Below are positions 10,441-22,784 of a DNA stretch of 64,000 bases, piece after piece. Under the pieces are notes generated by a model that worked only from the letters and a program-made list of their open reading frames with translations, made no database searches and was not told where the DNA came from. The number at the start of each line of letters is the position of its first letter. Position 1 is the first letter of the stretch. The DNA is from Acheta domesticus (lineage: Eukaryota > Arthropoda > Insecta > Orthoptera > Gryllidae): contig JAHLJT010000631.1 of the NCBI GenBank assembly GCA_031308135.1, forward strand, positions 148,862,277 through 148,926,276, given 5' to 3'. Position numbers and translations under genes: made by a program.

Positions 10441-12286
10441 GATGTAAGGAACTAGTTGTGCTTCCAAAGCACTTACTTTCTCGCATTCTCCTTCTTTTTC
10501 TTGAAGTGCCGTCTCCATTACTGGAGGTTGGCGACCACTTCCCCGAACTTTTCTCTGTCTTGTGCCACTTGGAACAACTCGGAAGCACTCGAGATACCTG
10601 TCCATTTTCGGATTTTGCCAACCAGGACATCTTCTTCCTGCCGACTCCCCTTCTACCCTGAACTTTCCCCATCATTATTAATTGTAATAGTTCATATTTG
10701 GGGTTTCTAAGTAAATGACCAAGATACAATGTTTTGCTAATTTTAATCATTTTTAATATCTCTCGGCATATACCATTTTTCTCTAGTATGTAATCATTAC
10801 GGACTTCGTCAGTCCAGGGGATTCTCAACATTCTCCTGATCATCCACATCTCGAATGCCTCCAGTCTATTAATTGATGCTGTTTTCAGAGTCCATGTTTC
10901 AGCACCATATAAGAGAACACTTGCCACGTAACATTTTGCCATTCTCCATCTGAGGATAAAACTCAAGTCAACTACATAGACAATTCCTCATTTTGTTGAA
11001 TGTGGATCTTGCTATTTCAGTTCTCGTTTTTATTTCCAAATCTGATGTCCACGACTCATTTAAAATTTGTCCCAAATATTTATATTGAGAAACCTGCTCA
11101 ATCGGTCGATCGTTGATAGACAGTTGAAATGGTCTTCCACCTTTCTTACTAATTAGCATGTACTTTGTTTTATGTACATCTATTTCTAATTCATAATCTT
11201 TGCAAGCTCGATTTATTCTGTTCATTATTTCTTGCAGATCCGCAGCAGATTCTGCCAAGATTAGTGTATCATCTGCGTAACGTAGATTAGAAATAGGAAT
11301 ACCATTCACTTTTACTCCCAGATTACAATCCTATAAGGCATCTGGTTAAATAGCAATGGAGACAGAATACACCCCTGTCTAACTCCTTTTCTCACATCCA
11401 CTTCCGCAGTAAGGTGCTGATCACCTCGCACTTGAGTAGTTTGTCCCCAATACAAGTTTTTTATGATACGTATATCTTTTAAAACTATATTAATACTCTC
11501 CAAAATATTCATAAGCCTATCGTGTTTCACATTATCAAACGCCTTTTTAAAATCAATAAAACATAAAAATACTTCTCGACCTTGATCCAAACATTTCTGT
11601 ACTAAAACTTGAGTGGCAAACAGGGCTTCTCGTGTACCAAAAGCATTTCTAAAACCAAATTGTGTATTTCCTATTTCAACTTCTACTTTTCTCCAAATAC
11701 GAGCATGTATGATGCGTAAAAATATGTTGAGTACATGGCTCATCAAACTTATCGTCCGATAATCGTCACAACTTCTTGCCCTAGCTGTCTTTGGAAGCAT
11801 GACAAATACAGATTTTAGCCAATCAGTAAGTAGATGCCCAGTGTCATATATATTGTTAAAAAAATTTGTAATTTTAGCAATACTCGCATCGTTCAAAAGT
11901 TTTAAAATGTCTTCGTTGATGGCATCCAAACCTACAGCTTTGCCATTTTTACTAGCAATTATGGCTTTTTGAACTTCTTCCTTGAGAATATGTGGTCCAG
12001 TTCCGTCTGTTAACTCAGGCAGTGCATATTGTCGATCATCATCAAACAATTTTTCTATGTAACTCTTCCAAACATCACATTTGTCTTCTTTACTAATTGC
12101 AGCATTCCCATCATCCTTCAGAATCTTAAGGCAGTGCTTTCTTCTGCATGTATTAGTAATTTCTTTGATTCTTTTATGGAGGTTAAAGTCATCGTGCATC
12201 TTATTTAACATTTCTATCTCCCTACATTGTGAAGCATACCACTTTGCTTTCGCAGTTCGGATTTTAGATCTTATCTTCTTCTGCAA
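10403..12286 (-). pseudogene. RTE-clade LINE, reverse transcriptase part
   Basis: Minus-strand RT of the RTE type. 12286-11312 covers the linker (KKIRSKIRTAKAKWYASQC), the fingers (KNGKAVGLDAINEDILK), YRTISLMSHVLNIF, the palm motif FIDFKKAFDNVKHDRL and GVRQGCILSPLLFN. A frameshift then leads to 11309-10968 with NLRYADDTLILAES, the catalytic YADD box. 10966-10403 holds the RTE C-terminal end (VLLYGAETWTLKTASINRLE, then MIRRMLRIPWTDEV). Frameshifts at about 11310 and 10967 break the ORF. The endonuclease half is at 12522-13690, separated by an inverted triplication. The 3' end abuts LINE A near 10441. Confidence 0.88.
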
Positions 12287-12530
12287 TTGTGAAGTACAAG
12301 GAATTGCAGAAGAAGATAAGATCTAAAATCCGAACTGCGAAAGCAAAGTGGTATTCCTAGTGAAGTACAAGGAATTGCAGAAGAAGATAAGATCTAAAAT
12401 CCGAACTGCGAAAGTAAAGTGGTATGTTGTGAAGTACAAGGAATTGCAGAAGAAGATAAGATCTAAAATCCGAACTGCGAAAGCAAAGTGGTATGCTTCA
12501 CAATGTAGGGAGATAGAAATTTTAAATAAG
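12236..12530. repeat. inverted triplication inside the RTE element
   Basis: 12236-12288 and 12302-12354 are perfect 53 bp inverted repeats around a 13 nt spacer. The right arm belongs to three direct units of 66-69 bp (gtgaagtacaagg to gtggtat, ending at 12354, 12425 and 12494). The third unit runs on to 12530 as an inverted copy of 12197-12235. All encode the RTE linker YKELQKKIRSKIRTAKxKWY but in opposite orientation to the host element, so the 73-codon + strand ORF here is not a gene. Confidence 0.9.
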
Positions 12531-13324
12531 ATTACACTTTTTCATCTTGCGACGCTCAGTCATCAGTGACATAATTTCATCGGTCATCCAATTCTTGCGC
12601 GGCTGATGCTCTTGCATCAAGTTATTTTCCGTAACTTCATTGAACACTTTTTTAACTCCTAGCCATGTTTCCTCTATACTAGTCTCCTGTATCTTACATA
12701 TTTCTTCATTGAGCTTGCAAGAGGTTTCTTGGACCACATCATCGGAGTTCAACAATCTTAAATTCAATTTCCTGTTTGCATTATGTGATGGACGTCTTTT
12801 TAATCTTATCCTTATATTCGCCACAACAGGATTATGATCCGAGTTAATGTCTCCGCTCGGATATGTTTTGGCACTCTTCACAGCATTTCTAAAACGTTTA
12901 TTGATCAGAATAAAATCTATTTGATTACGGACAATATTGGTGTCCTTGTCTTGAGGAGATATCCAAGTATATAAACGTCTTTTGGGCAATTTAAACCATG
13001 TATTTGCAACCACAAGATCAGAATCTTGACAAAACTCGATTAATCGATCGCCTCTCTCATTTCTAACTCCAAGTCCATAATCTCCCACAATATCAAGAAC
13101 TCTTCCTTCATCTAATTTAGCATTAAAATCTTCTAGATGTTGAGATCTTGCTTCTTTATTGATCTAGTAATTTGGCTCATAAAACTTATAACTTATTCAT
13201 AAAATTTTTCAATTTCACTATCGGGTTTGTCAGCAGTAGGAGCATAGACCTGGACTATATTGATATTTATTGGATTTCCTTTTATTTGCAGGAGAATGCA
13301 TCTATCTGAAAGTGGGACAAAGTT

Positions 13325-13381
<57 letters not shown>

Positions 13382-13690
13382 GCCAGTTCCTTTTTTATTA
13401 CAACAGCTACCCCATTAGGGTGCCCTGTAGCATTGCTCCCAGAATAAAACATCACAACATCCTCTCATATACATTTACCTGAGTCTGGCCATCGTACTTC
13501 GGAAATACCAAGTATATCAATATTCAGCCTTTCCATTTCCAAAATTAGATTATCCAGTTTTCCTGCTTCATACAGACTTCGAACATTCCATGTACCCACA
13601 CGCACCTCCTCTTTCAAAATTGCGAGTCCGGAGATTCTGTCCCATTTAAGGGACGCCGGTACTCAGGGCCATTTGTATTAGATGCACTCG
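12522..13690 (-). pseudogene. RTE-clade LINE, AP endonuclease part
   Basis: Minus-strand APE-type endonuclease of an RTE element. The start near 13600 reads VGTWNV-like then MERLNIDILGISEVRWPDSG, followed by GVAVVIKKE. A 54 nt poly-T (poly-A in the coding sense) lies at 13327-13380, after which FVPLSDRC and VQVYAPTADKPDSEIEKFYE resume. 13088-12522 gives GDYGLGVRNERGDRLIEFCQ, RRLYTWISPQD, NQIDFILINKRF and SDHNPVVANIRIRL, the last with the SDH catalytic motif. Stops occur after FYE and around 13480. The nuclease would nick target DNA to prime reverse transcription. The 5' end (about 13690-13726) meets LINE copy B1. Confidence 0.88.
13327..13380 (+). repeat. poly-T tract of 54
   Basis: Uninterrupted T run flanked on both sides by agttcc (13321 and 13385). 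It lies inside RTE endonuclease codons. Confidence 0.97.
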
Positions 13691-13726
13691 CCATTAAGAA
13701 AAGTAGGTGGAAGTGGACTTCCTCGG

Positions 13727-15745
13727 GAAACTTCTCCCAACGAAATCCTCAGAATAGTCAGTAAACTAAAAAATAAATATTCATCTGGTTTAGATGAATT
13801 TCCGGATTGTTTATTAAAAACTTGTTGACCTGTCTTTATACATCCGTTAACTCACGTTTTCAATTCTTCTTTATGTACAGGAATATTTCCAGATATTTTC
13901 AAAACAGCAAAAATTAAGCCACTTTTTAAAAAAGGGAACAAAAATGATATTCAAAATTACCGGCCAATTTCTCTTTTGTCAGTTTTCTCAAAAATATTAG
14001 AAAGGCTTTTCTACTTACGAATGGAAACTTTTCTCAGGAAAAACACAGCGTTTTCAGACTCACAACACGGTTTTAGAAAATCAAAATCTACGGAAACTGC
14101 CATTTTTTCTTTTCTCAAAGATGTTGCTTCATCAATAGACCAAAATGAAGTACCTATTGGAATATTCTTAGATCTCTCGAAAGCTTTTGACGTTATTGAC
14201 CATAAGATCTTGCTCTCAAAATTACCTTCGTATGGAATTCGTGGTATTGCCCTAGATTGGATAACTTCTTACCTTAAACTTCGGACTCAAAGAGTAGAAG
14301 AAATACCATACTGGCAGGAAAGGACATTACATACTTATATTTTCAATTCCTTGCCAATTGAGCATGGGGTCCCGCAAGGTTCGATCTTAGGTCCTCTTCT
14401 CTTTCTGTTATATGTAAACGATATGCCCCCGTCTATTAAAAATGGAAGAACGGTTCTGTTTGCTGATGACACGAATGTTCTTTGCAAAAAAGAAGCAGTA
14501 AATAGTACAATTTCAGAAGTTTCAAATTGGTTTAATAATAACAAATTAATTGTTAACGAAAGAAAAACTGTTTCAATGCATTTTTGCATCTTAAATCGGA
14601 AATCGCATGTTCCATTGAAAATGAACAATATGCAATTAGCTGATGTTGAGGCAACAAAATTTTTAGGTCTTTCAATCCAATCAAACCTCAAATGGAATGT
14701 ACATATAACAGAATTAAACACTAAATTAAGTTCATTATGCTACGCATTCAGAATTCTTTCAAATTCTGTCAGCCTTCATGCAGCTCGTTGCGTTTATTTT
14801 GCAAATGTGCATTCCCGCCTGAGATATGGCATAATATTCTGGGGAAGCTCACCCTGTAGTATTCAGACCTTCTGATTGCAAAAGAAAATTATTCGAATAA
14901 TGAAAAAATGCCTTCCACGTGATTCCAGCAAGCCTCTTTTCATTGAGCTGGGAATCTTACCATTGCCTTGTCTATTTATTTACGAATCTGTAATATTTGT
15001 CAGAAATGACCTACTTAACGGAGGGAACATTTTTCATGCAATATTGATAATTACAACACACGCCGTAGAAATCACGTGCATCAAGTGTCAGTATCAACAG
15101 CTCAGTACAAGAAATCAACATACAATGATGACATAAAACAATTAAAGTCGGTACACAAATTTAAGTTTAAAGTAAAATCTTTTCTGCTGCAAAATGTTTC
15201 TATACAATTAGAGACTATACTGATCGTGAAAAAGAAAAATAATGTTTAATGTAACAAAACAAAGATATATAATGAACTAGTTTACGTTTGCATTGTATAC
15301 ATTTTAAAAAATATTTAATACGTCTGTAACAAGTAATGTACTTCAGCTTCCGGGTCAATGACCCCCATCTCGATCAGGTTTTTGTCCAGTTTCCCTGATC
15401 CATTGAGCAAATGCTGAGATGGCCCCTTGTTTTGCTTCTGGACGTAAATGTAGCTTCACTGTGCGCACGTTTTGTTGAGCACTCCTTTTGCTTGTAGTTC
15501 ATTTACCGTTGAAATTGATTTTCTATAACTCGGGAACAAACATTTTTCAAATATTTTTATTTTTTTTTCTAAAATAATTATTTTCTAAATTCATTTTTTC
15601 GTTGTGTGTGTGTTTTTTTTTAATTTTTTTATTTTTATTTTTTTTTAATTCTGGCCCTCAAGAAAATGTTCGCAGATAAATTTTTCCCCACACGTCATAT
15701 ACAGAGTTTACTGTTTTTTGACAAATAAATAAATAAATAAAAATA
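13727..15745 (+). pseudogene. LINE family B, copy B1 (jockey/CR1-like RT, broken)
   Basis: Near-copy of the RT ORF at 24459-26276, truncated at its 5' end at a point equivalent to 24726. It contains FLDLSKAFDVIDHKILLSKL, HGVPQGSILGPLLFLLYVND and the FADDT catalytic box in 13976-14875. Breaks relative to B2: a TGA near 13828 in place of a GCA codon, an extra GAA near 14298, AGA changed to TGA at 14874, and deletions of about 30 bp near 15050 and 15125. The 3' UTR and TAAA-type tail match B2 closely. The endonuclease domain is missing. Dead copy. Confidence 0.92.
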
Positions 15746-16974
15746 ATGCGATGGTTTCCCTGCTTGCCTTTCGCATCGCAGTTCCGTGGCCGCTACATGC
15801 GTTATGTGCACGACGCCCACGAATATCCGGATGAAGCTGCTTCCAAGATCCTTCCTGGGCACCACCACCCAGTACTGTTGTCCCTGCTGCCAGACAACAG
15901 GGTAGACAAGGAGAGAAAGAATGATGTCCCTTCCGCCTTCATCGCCGTTGGGATGTACTTCTCGTCCGTCGTCTAGGTTGGACATCTTGACTATCAACGG
16001 CTTTCCAATCTGGATCGTCGTCTTTTGTGAAGTCTTCTTTCTTCCACGTCGTGGACTCGTCCGCTTCCCCTCTCCTCTTACCTACTGGCAAGCTAGACAG
16101 TCTAGGCTTCCCCAGTTGGTCGTCTGGGTCATCGGAGCATGAACCCCCCCACCACGATAAGGTGGTCGTCCACGGGGAGGCATTCTCCCTTAATGCTCCG
16201 TAATATTATACTAGTACATAAACCACTAATATTTTCCGTTCCGAGACGCGATCCCAAATCCACAGATTTAACTTGCTAACATTCATGTCACTACCGCACA
16301 TGCTCCTTCCGTGTAAAATATAACAACAAATAATTCAAGACAAAATATAAAAAAATTCCACTGTAAATACATTTTCTCCTTTTCCATTCATATTCAAAAC
16401 ATAAAATTCAACACGGAGTGCTACCAAAGTATTTTTTAATTATTTAAAATGTTCCGCAATAACATACACCTACATAAAACAGCGAAAGTGTTTTCAACCA
16501 GCGAGTTATTTTCTATTCCGGCACCCGAACACAGTTCCTCAGAGTTCAGGTGCTGGCGCTGATACCACTACCTCACACAAGCGCTGGGCGCTGGGAAGAT
16601 CTTTTCCCGGCCCACGATTACATAACATTCTCCTCTTACGAAGTATTCGTAAGGCGAGAAAGTAATAATTTCGGAACCGTTAGGGATATGTAAGTTGATC
16701 GCATGGATTCTGGTTAAATTGGATTTCAATTTAATGTTGAAATACTCATCATTTCACTGAAATCGGTTCATACAGATGCACACAAGACAGCAGTTGATAT
16801 AATATGACATACGTTTCAGAAATCGAATAACAGAGTTGATAAAGTGTTTAAAAGATGTAATTGTAGATTCGACAATGCACGAGCGCTATGGTTAGATTTT
16901 CATATTCCACGTGGAAGAACAGAGCTCATACTGCTCTCCTCATGTTTTCAGTATTAGATATTTTGTCTTATGAC
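15746..16974. other. no recognised gene; GC-richer block and a family X end
   Basis: 15746-16200 is GC-richer than its surroundings and open in several frames. The minus-strand 100-codon ORF 15997-15695 and + strand 76-codon ORF 15746-15976 show no motif I know. A run ccccccc followed by accaccacgataaggtggt gives a short dyad at 16150-16170. At 16618-16672 the sequence gattacataacattctcctc plus a hairpin is a family X 3' end without its body. The remainder is AT-rich and empty. Confidence 0.5.
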
Positions 16975-17639
16975 TAGAGACCGGATTTTTATGTGATTAC
17001 ATATTTTTTGTCTTTCTACTTACCGTTCTCAAAATTGTAATCTTGGCCTATCATAGCCCTCCTAACAAAATATAGAATTTTTTCGTTACATATTTTTTCA
17101 TATTTAGTACTATATTACATATGTTACATATTTTGCTGTTTTCACAATGTTTTATCAATTTTCTTCAATTTAATTCCACATTTTTTATGAAAAGATATTT
17201 TTTTAAATCAGCGTTGTTCCTACATTATTGGGGAAATCTAGGTTTCCAAAATATTAGTGACACTGCGTTTGTGATGTGTAACCTTAATTTCGGAGAAAAC
17301 TTTGCGATCGCCATCGTGTAACACTTCGATGAAGATGCTAAAGTGTATGTTTGCTGGTCGTATATCTCGCCAGTTTGTGCGATGGCTTCTATTGCGATTA
17401 GTCTGGCTGCTAAACTACGGTCCTGGATTACAACAGATTAAGATTTTACCACTAACGAGAAAGTTGTATGATGTAAAGTGAGCAGTTTTTCTAAATAAAG
17501 TTTCTTACTATGTAATTGGTTTTTAATTAGAGAATTTTAATATTACACATTACGTCCGATTTTACATAATTATTACATATTCTTACTGTTTTCATTACAT
17601 ATTTTCACGTTTAATATTACATATTTTTTCCGGTCTCTA
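16975..17639. mobile_element. 665 bp non-autonomous hAT-like element
   Basis: Inverted ends tagagaccgg (16975) and ccggtctcta (to 17639), with related AT-rich subterminal blocks (attacatattttt) on both sides. A perfect 8 bp duplication cttatgac flanks it (16967-16974 and 17640-17647). No transposase reading frame. Its left third resembles 36720-36870 and the mirrored 42105-42255 in the palindrome, so a relative of this element was built into those arms. Confidence 0.9.
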
Positions 17640-17688
17640 CTTATGACATAACCTAATCTTAACCTGTATATATATAACCTGTATAAAC

Positions 17689-17883
17689 CTAATCTCTGCA
17701 ACCTGTATATTGGCTAATCAGTGAATTGACCTCTTCCACTATAGATTTCCCATCACTTAGTTTTGTAGTACGAAGTGTTTGTTTCAATTTTCGCAGTCTT
17801 CCCCATATTCGCTTTTGACAATTACTTACGCATTCAAATTGTTGTATAGTAACATCTATAACATATGGTTTCAATTCGCCCAT
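17689..17883 (-). pseudogene. fragment resembling Mutator-like transposase domain proteins
   Basis: 64-codon minus-strand ORF with CQKRIWGRLRKLKQTLRTTK then LSDGKSI. This pattern (RxGxRLRKLKK...KLSDGKxIGGKGRLT) is familiar from dispersed Mutator-related proteins in arthropods. The glycine-rich GGKGRLT part is lost. Identification is from memory of the motif only. Confidence 0.45.
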
Positions 17884-18049
17884 ATACTTGAACCTTTCAG
17901 AGCCACCATCATCAAGATAATATAGATATCAAAAGCCATATCTTGAAGTCAAGCTGTCGAACTACGCGTACATCCGGTGCACGCGTTTATAAAATAACGA
18001 AATCACTTCTAGAGCGCGTGAACCAAAAATGTAAATTGCATTTTGAAGA

Positions 18050-19365
18050 GCAAAATGAAATTATTTTTTAAAGCGAAAAAACAAAACAAACAAAAAAAAT
18101 ATATTTTTGAGGGTGGGCCCCCTCCTGCTCTCCTTAACCATCTTGGTCATAGGAGCGAGTTGTGGATCGAGTACTTATATATTAGTCAAATCGTAATTGT
18201 ATCAGCTCTATCATTAGGAAGCCGGTAATTATCAACATGCGAAAAAACAAGTCTTTTGGGCGTCAAAGAAAGGCAGCCGTGAAGGGCTTACTCCAAATCC
18301 AATATCTGGAGAACGATATTAGAAAAATAACTACTGCAATGGTCTGTGCACCATTATTTTATGTATTTATTTACCGTCTCTTATTACAAACGTGGGGAAA
18401 ATTTACAGAAAACAGTTGGAGCGGTTTTTGAGATTTTTTTGTTAATTTGAAGCGAAAATTACGCAAAAGCGACTAGTTTCTCAAAAATAAATAAAATCCA
18501 CAGAACCTTTTTTAAAGAGCTAATTTTATACAACATGCGTACTTTGTCTGAGATAATCTTTACAATTTTGTAGTTTTAAAAATATTTTTTTCAATTTTCA
18601 AAACACCAAGTAATTTTCGGAAGGTAGGACTAAGACCATATTTTTTACCGTCCCTCATTACATAGGTGAAGAACATGTAAAGAAAAAAAATTGGAGCGCA
18701 GTTTACGCAAAAACTACTCGATTTTCCAAAAAATGGTACATGACCTTATTTAAAGTGCTAATTTTGTACAACCGACTTTGTCCGCAGCAAAAATCTCTAT
18801 CTTCAATTTTCAAGTTTTTAAATACTTTTTTTTGCAATTTTCGAAAAATTAGGGATATCAGCGAAAATGATATCCTTAAACGTCATTCCCTTAAACGTCC
18901 TTCGCACAACAACAAAATGTAATCAAAAAATTTGGAGCCATTTTCTTTTAACTTTGAAAATCTCCGACGGGCTTCATAAAGTACCCTCAAAAATGAAAAT
19001 ATGGGTTTCAAATTCCAGGAGCCTTGACATCAATGAAAACGATTGGGGAATTGAAGAAAGTTTGAAGAAAATCGACTGAACTGTTTAGGCGCTAGCGTTG
19101 ACCACGGACGGACGGACGGACGGACGGACATTTTGCCGCCAATCGGTCTTGCAGTATCTAACAAAACATGGTTTTTGACTACACCACGAGATTGAGGATT
19201 TTTTTCTATATTTAGCAAGAGGGTTTATCCACTTTTTCGTTAACAGACCTCAGCTATAAGAGTTTTTCTGGCGAAAATTTGCCGTTTTCCGGCGCTCGAT
19301 TACATAACTTTATCTTCTTACGAAGTATTCGTATTCGAAGTATTCGTAAGGCGAGGAAGTAAAAA
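18050..19365 (+). repeat. family X dispersed repeat, copy X2 (5' incomplete)
   Basis: Three diverged modules with cores near 18416 (ttggagcggtttttgaga), 18691 (ttggagcgcagttt) and 18930 (tttggagccatttt). The shared terminal block follows: caatgaaaac, four ggac repeats at 19109-19129, the 'ttgccgccaatcgg' block, and a long hairpin (19305-19362) made of tcttacgaagtattcgt and its inverse. It ends against LINE A piece 2. Confidence 0.75.
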
Positions 19366-19749
19366 CGATGTTTTTAATCTTATCTGCAATAATTGACTCG
19401 ATTTTGGAATAATATTTAAAATAGATATGGGCCTGTAGTTCAAAATATCATTGAGCCAGATTTATGCAGATAAATGCAGATTTCCGTACTGTTCGAAAAT
19501 ACCTTCAGTAAATGTTTTAGTGAAAAGTTTTTCTACAATGTATGGAAAGATAAACAACATTCCTTCAAAATGACTGGGCCTGCAATTTTGTTCAGATCTA
19601 ATTTATTAGTCTACCATTACTGAGATTTGAATGGTATCAGTGTTAAATGGAGTTGATGATCCTTGATATTTACATGCACTTTTATTTGTTGATTTGTAAA
19701 ATGTTTTGAAATATTCTGCAAAAGCATTGATAATAGAACTACCATCAGT
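19366..19749 (-). pseudogene. LINE family A, piece 2: RT N-terminal part
   Basis: Minus-strand translation starts at the Z element border with DGSSIINAFAEYFKTFYKST, then degenerates, and ends with NYRPISILNIIPK and IESIIADKIKNI, the RT0-RT2 region of jockey-like LINEs. Frameshifts are present. The N-terminal neighbour is at 23989-24400 and the C-terminal neighbour at 10288-10440. Confidence 0.8.
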
Positions 19750-20444
19750 GAGCCATTCCACGTCAAATCGCACAAAAACGACCAATATTTGATCTTCACA
19801 TTTTTAATTATTTTCTATTTTTTTCTATTTGTTATATGGATCAAATAAGTTAACACGTGTATTTTTATATTTTTCTAACTTTATTATTTTTGAAATTTGT
19901 ATTTTGCTAAATTTGCTAAAAATGACACGCATCACTAACTTAAAAATATCATATACTTGAATACACTAATTATAGAAATTCCGTTCAAATTCCATTCGAA
20001 ATTTAAAAACATGTTTAATTTTCAAGATTTTGAAAATATTTTATTTCCTGAATTTTCAATTTTCTTAAAAAAATTGAAATTTTGAATATTAAATATTTTT
20101 GTAAACTCGATGAGCTAAAAAGTTAAAAAAAATTATAAACGCACTAGAGTATTGACGATATCTCCAGGAAAAATCAACGTGGGATCTCAGTAACTTTAAA
20201 AGATATTAATATTTTACGAAAGAGCGTATAATAGATTGCTGCAATAGACGCGTTTCTTGCGTTACTGGCCGTCGGTTTCTTTGGATGAAGCAGTAATTTA
20301 ATACTCTTGAGGTGGCAAAACTTCACGATTGAATTTATAAATAATATTTATGTATATTAATACATATAGATAATATTAACACATTAAACCATTTATAAAT
20401 AATTAAGTGACGGATTCTTAACTCATGTTTTGATTGACATTTTT

Positions 20445-21170
20445 TTAATTTTCTGGTCCCTCACAACTAACTTTAAATACAAGTACTCGCTTACCATAGA
20501 ATTCCTGAACTTTCGTCTCAATGCACAGTTTTAATGCCTTACCGAATTTACTTAATTTATCGAATTTACTGGACAAAATTCCATTTTCTTCAGCGAACTT
20601 TTTAGACACTTTTATCATGCGTTCGGTTGCAGAAAAATGTTTAATTTTATTGTATGTCCAACTTTCAAAAATTGTCAAAATTTTAATATTGAACGTCATG
20701 CCATCTGTTGAGTGAAAGGAATAGATAAATTTCTGCATAGTATCTTTGATTATTCGATGGACGTCGAAGGATCTTCAATGTGAAAAAATGTATCTATGTT
20801 GGCAATTTGTACTTTCTGAAATTTCTAATAGGGATACCGTTTTTTGTTCCAATATTCTTTTCTTGGCGGGGGTTTCTCCAATTGAAATTAAACTCTTGTT
20901 TATCTTATCTTTATTAATTTCGCAGACACTTGAACTATCTGAAGAGCTTAAATTGTTGTTTCCTTGATTTCCACTATTTTCACTATATTCACTGGACGTT
21001 CCGCTACTTTTATTAATGTCACGAGAGCCACTGATCTCGACGCTCTCTTCACTAACAAAAGTCTGTTTTGGAAGCCGATTCCCTTCCCTAATGAATCATA
21101 AATTTTCCAATCTAATGACTCCTGTAAATTCACCAGCAAATTGTAGTTTACGCGTCTTGGAGATTTTTTT
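20445..21170 (-). pseudogene. coding relic of element Z, unrecognised
   Basis: Minus-strand reading frames linked by frameshifts. An N-terminal part (21170-21090) contains NLQESLDWKIYDSLGKG. A low-complexity Ser/Asn-rich part (about 21080-20800) has EISGSRDINKSSGTSSEYSE and ends AKKRILEQKTVSLLE. A third part (about 20753-20445) contains TIFESWTYNKIKHFSATERM then KVSKKFAEENGIL. The last part recalls an HTH-like segment (W-T/S ... ATERMI ... K...GIL) found in a dispersed arthropod ORF family. Probably the remains of the protein that mobilised element Z; no catalytic domain is visible. Not a host gene as far as I can tell. Confidence 0.4.
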
Positions 21171-21399
21171 TTTCTAAAAACAGTGATCAGAAAGATTAAA
21201 TGGAAACATCTGTCTTATCACATACAGTGATCGCCACTCATGTTGCACAATGTACACACGATCCACAGAACAAACACTAGCACTCTTGTCTTCATAAGGT
21301 GCGTATTGTGACTGATGTTGACATAATTTTACTCATGTCCCTTGACAAGTGGTTGATTGTTTTTCACGAGCAAGGTCAGGAGGGCCCCCCATCCCTAGG

Positions 21400-22672
21400 A
21401 CAACTAGTGGTGGTACAGAATGGCACAGACTTTCCCTATTAGTTTTCTATTTCCTTGGGTCTTCGCTAGCTATTCGGAATTGCCACAAACTCTTTCTTGC
21501 CAGCTGTCATCCATCACCGCCAAAAGAAATTTTTTTTATTTTCTTAATTTTTCGGTTTCCTATTGGTAGAACGGAAACATTAATTTTAGAATATTAAAGA
21601 ACACAAAACCTAGTCATAAATAGCAATTTTCTTTTAAAAATTATGTGCCGTTTAAGAGAAAATGGCGTTCTAGCGCTACTAAAAATGCGAAATTTGAAGC
21701 TCATTTTCACAGAAAATGTTTGAGTTTTCAAAATACTTTATTTGAAGTTGTTTGAAGCACTTACACTCACAAATATAATAATCTTTACAAATTGCTGTTA
21801 ATGTGCATATTAAAGATGTGAGAGATCTTTAAAAAAATACAATTATTTAATTTTTGAAAAAACAAAAAAAAATAACTCAAAATAAACTTAACGCTTTACT
21901 AAAGAGTGTAATTAGAACTATCCGTTACAAAAGTTCCAAGAAAAAAATTGCAGCCATATATGAGAAAATAGCGGTAGAGCGTTTGTGAAAATGCGAAATT
22001 TTGAGCTACTTTTCAAAAGGTGTTTTCGAGAAATTTTACTTGACATTATTTAAAGCACATGCACTTGTAAATATAATAATGTGAAAAAATCGCCGTTAAT
22101 GTAAATATTGTCGACGTGAGAAACATGTGAAAAAATTTACATTTTTGTAATTTTTGAAAAAACCAACCTATAGAGCAATATGGCTTTTTTGTCATCTGAT
22201 AAGAGTACATTTACCACCATCCCTACCAAAAGTTTAAAGAAAAAATTTGGAGCAGTTTTTGAGAAAATTTTGAAAATCCCCGGGGGTCTTCATATAAAGT
22301 ACCTCCAAATTTTGAAGAACAAAATCTCAAAGCTTCTACTAGAATCAGGTCGACTGGGGAATATCCATTTTGGAAGAAATCGTACGTATGGTTTAGGCGC
22401 TAGCAGTGTTCACAGACGGACAGACGGACGTTTTCCTTTCAATTGGTTTTTCGGTATCGAGGACCCACAAAAGAGGGTTTCTGGCTACACCACGTGTTAG
22501 GGGATTTTTTTTTCTTAATTTAGCAAATGGTTTTATCCACTTCTTCGTTTTCACGGCCCGGTAGTTAATTTTTTTCCGACGAAAATTGGCCATTTTTTCG
22601 CGCAGCATTTCATAACTTTCCCTATACTACGTATATCACTCCGTGTATACGTACGTATACGGGAAAGTGAAA
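21400..22672 (+). repeat. family X dispersed repeat, copy X3
   Basis: Starts gtggtacagaatggcacag and ends in a hairpin (22615-22669) of actttccctatactacgtat and tacgtatacgggaaagt. Module cores are near 21641, 21951 and 22246. Terminal blocks are cagacggacagacggacg, tttttcggtat and ctggctacaccacgtg. No coding capacity. Nested in element Z. 21180-21400 just before it is unassigned AT-rich DNA of element Z. Confidence 0.85.
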
Positions 22673-22784
22673 GGGGATGCAGTAAAATTCGTTTTGCTGA
22701 CACGAGGAAAAGCAGTAATAGAATTAGTTTCGCTGTCACCCATCTCTTCGGGAGAAAGAGTGAACAAGTGAGTTACTGTTGTTT

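Noticed and set aside
12348..12569. 73-codon + strand ORF with repeated KELQKKIRSK
   Set aside because: It is the inverted, triplicated linker of the minus-strand RTE element, not a repeat protein.
13270..13482. ORF with long polyphenylalanine
   Set aside because: Artefact of the 54 nt poly-T tract.
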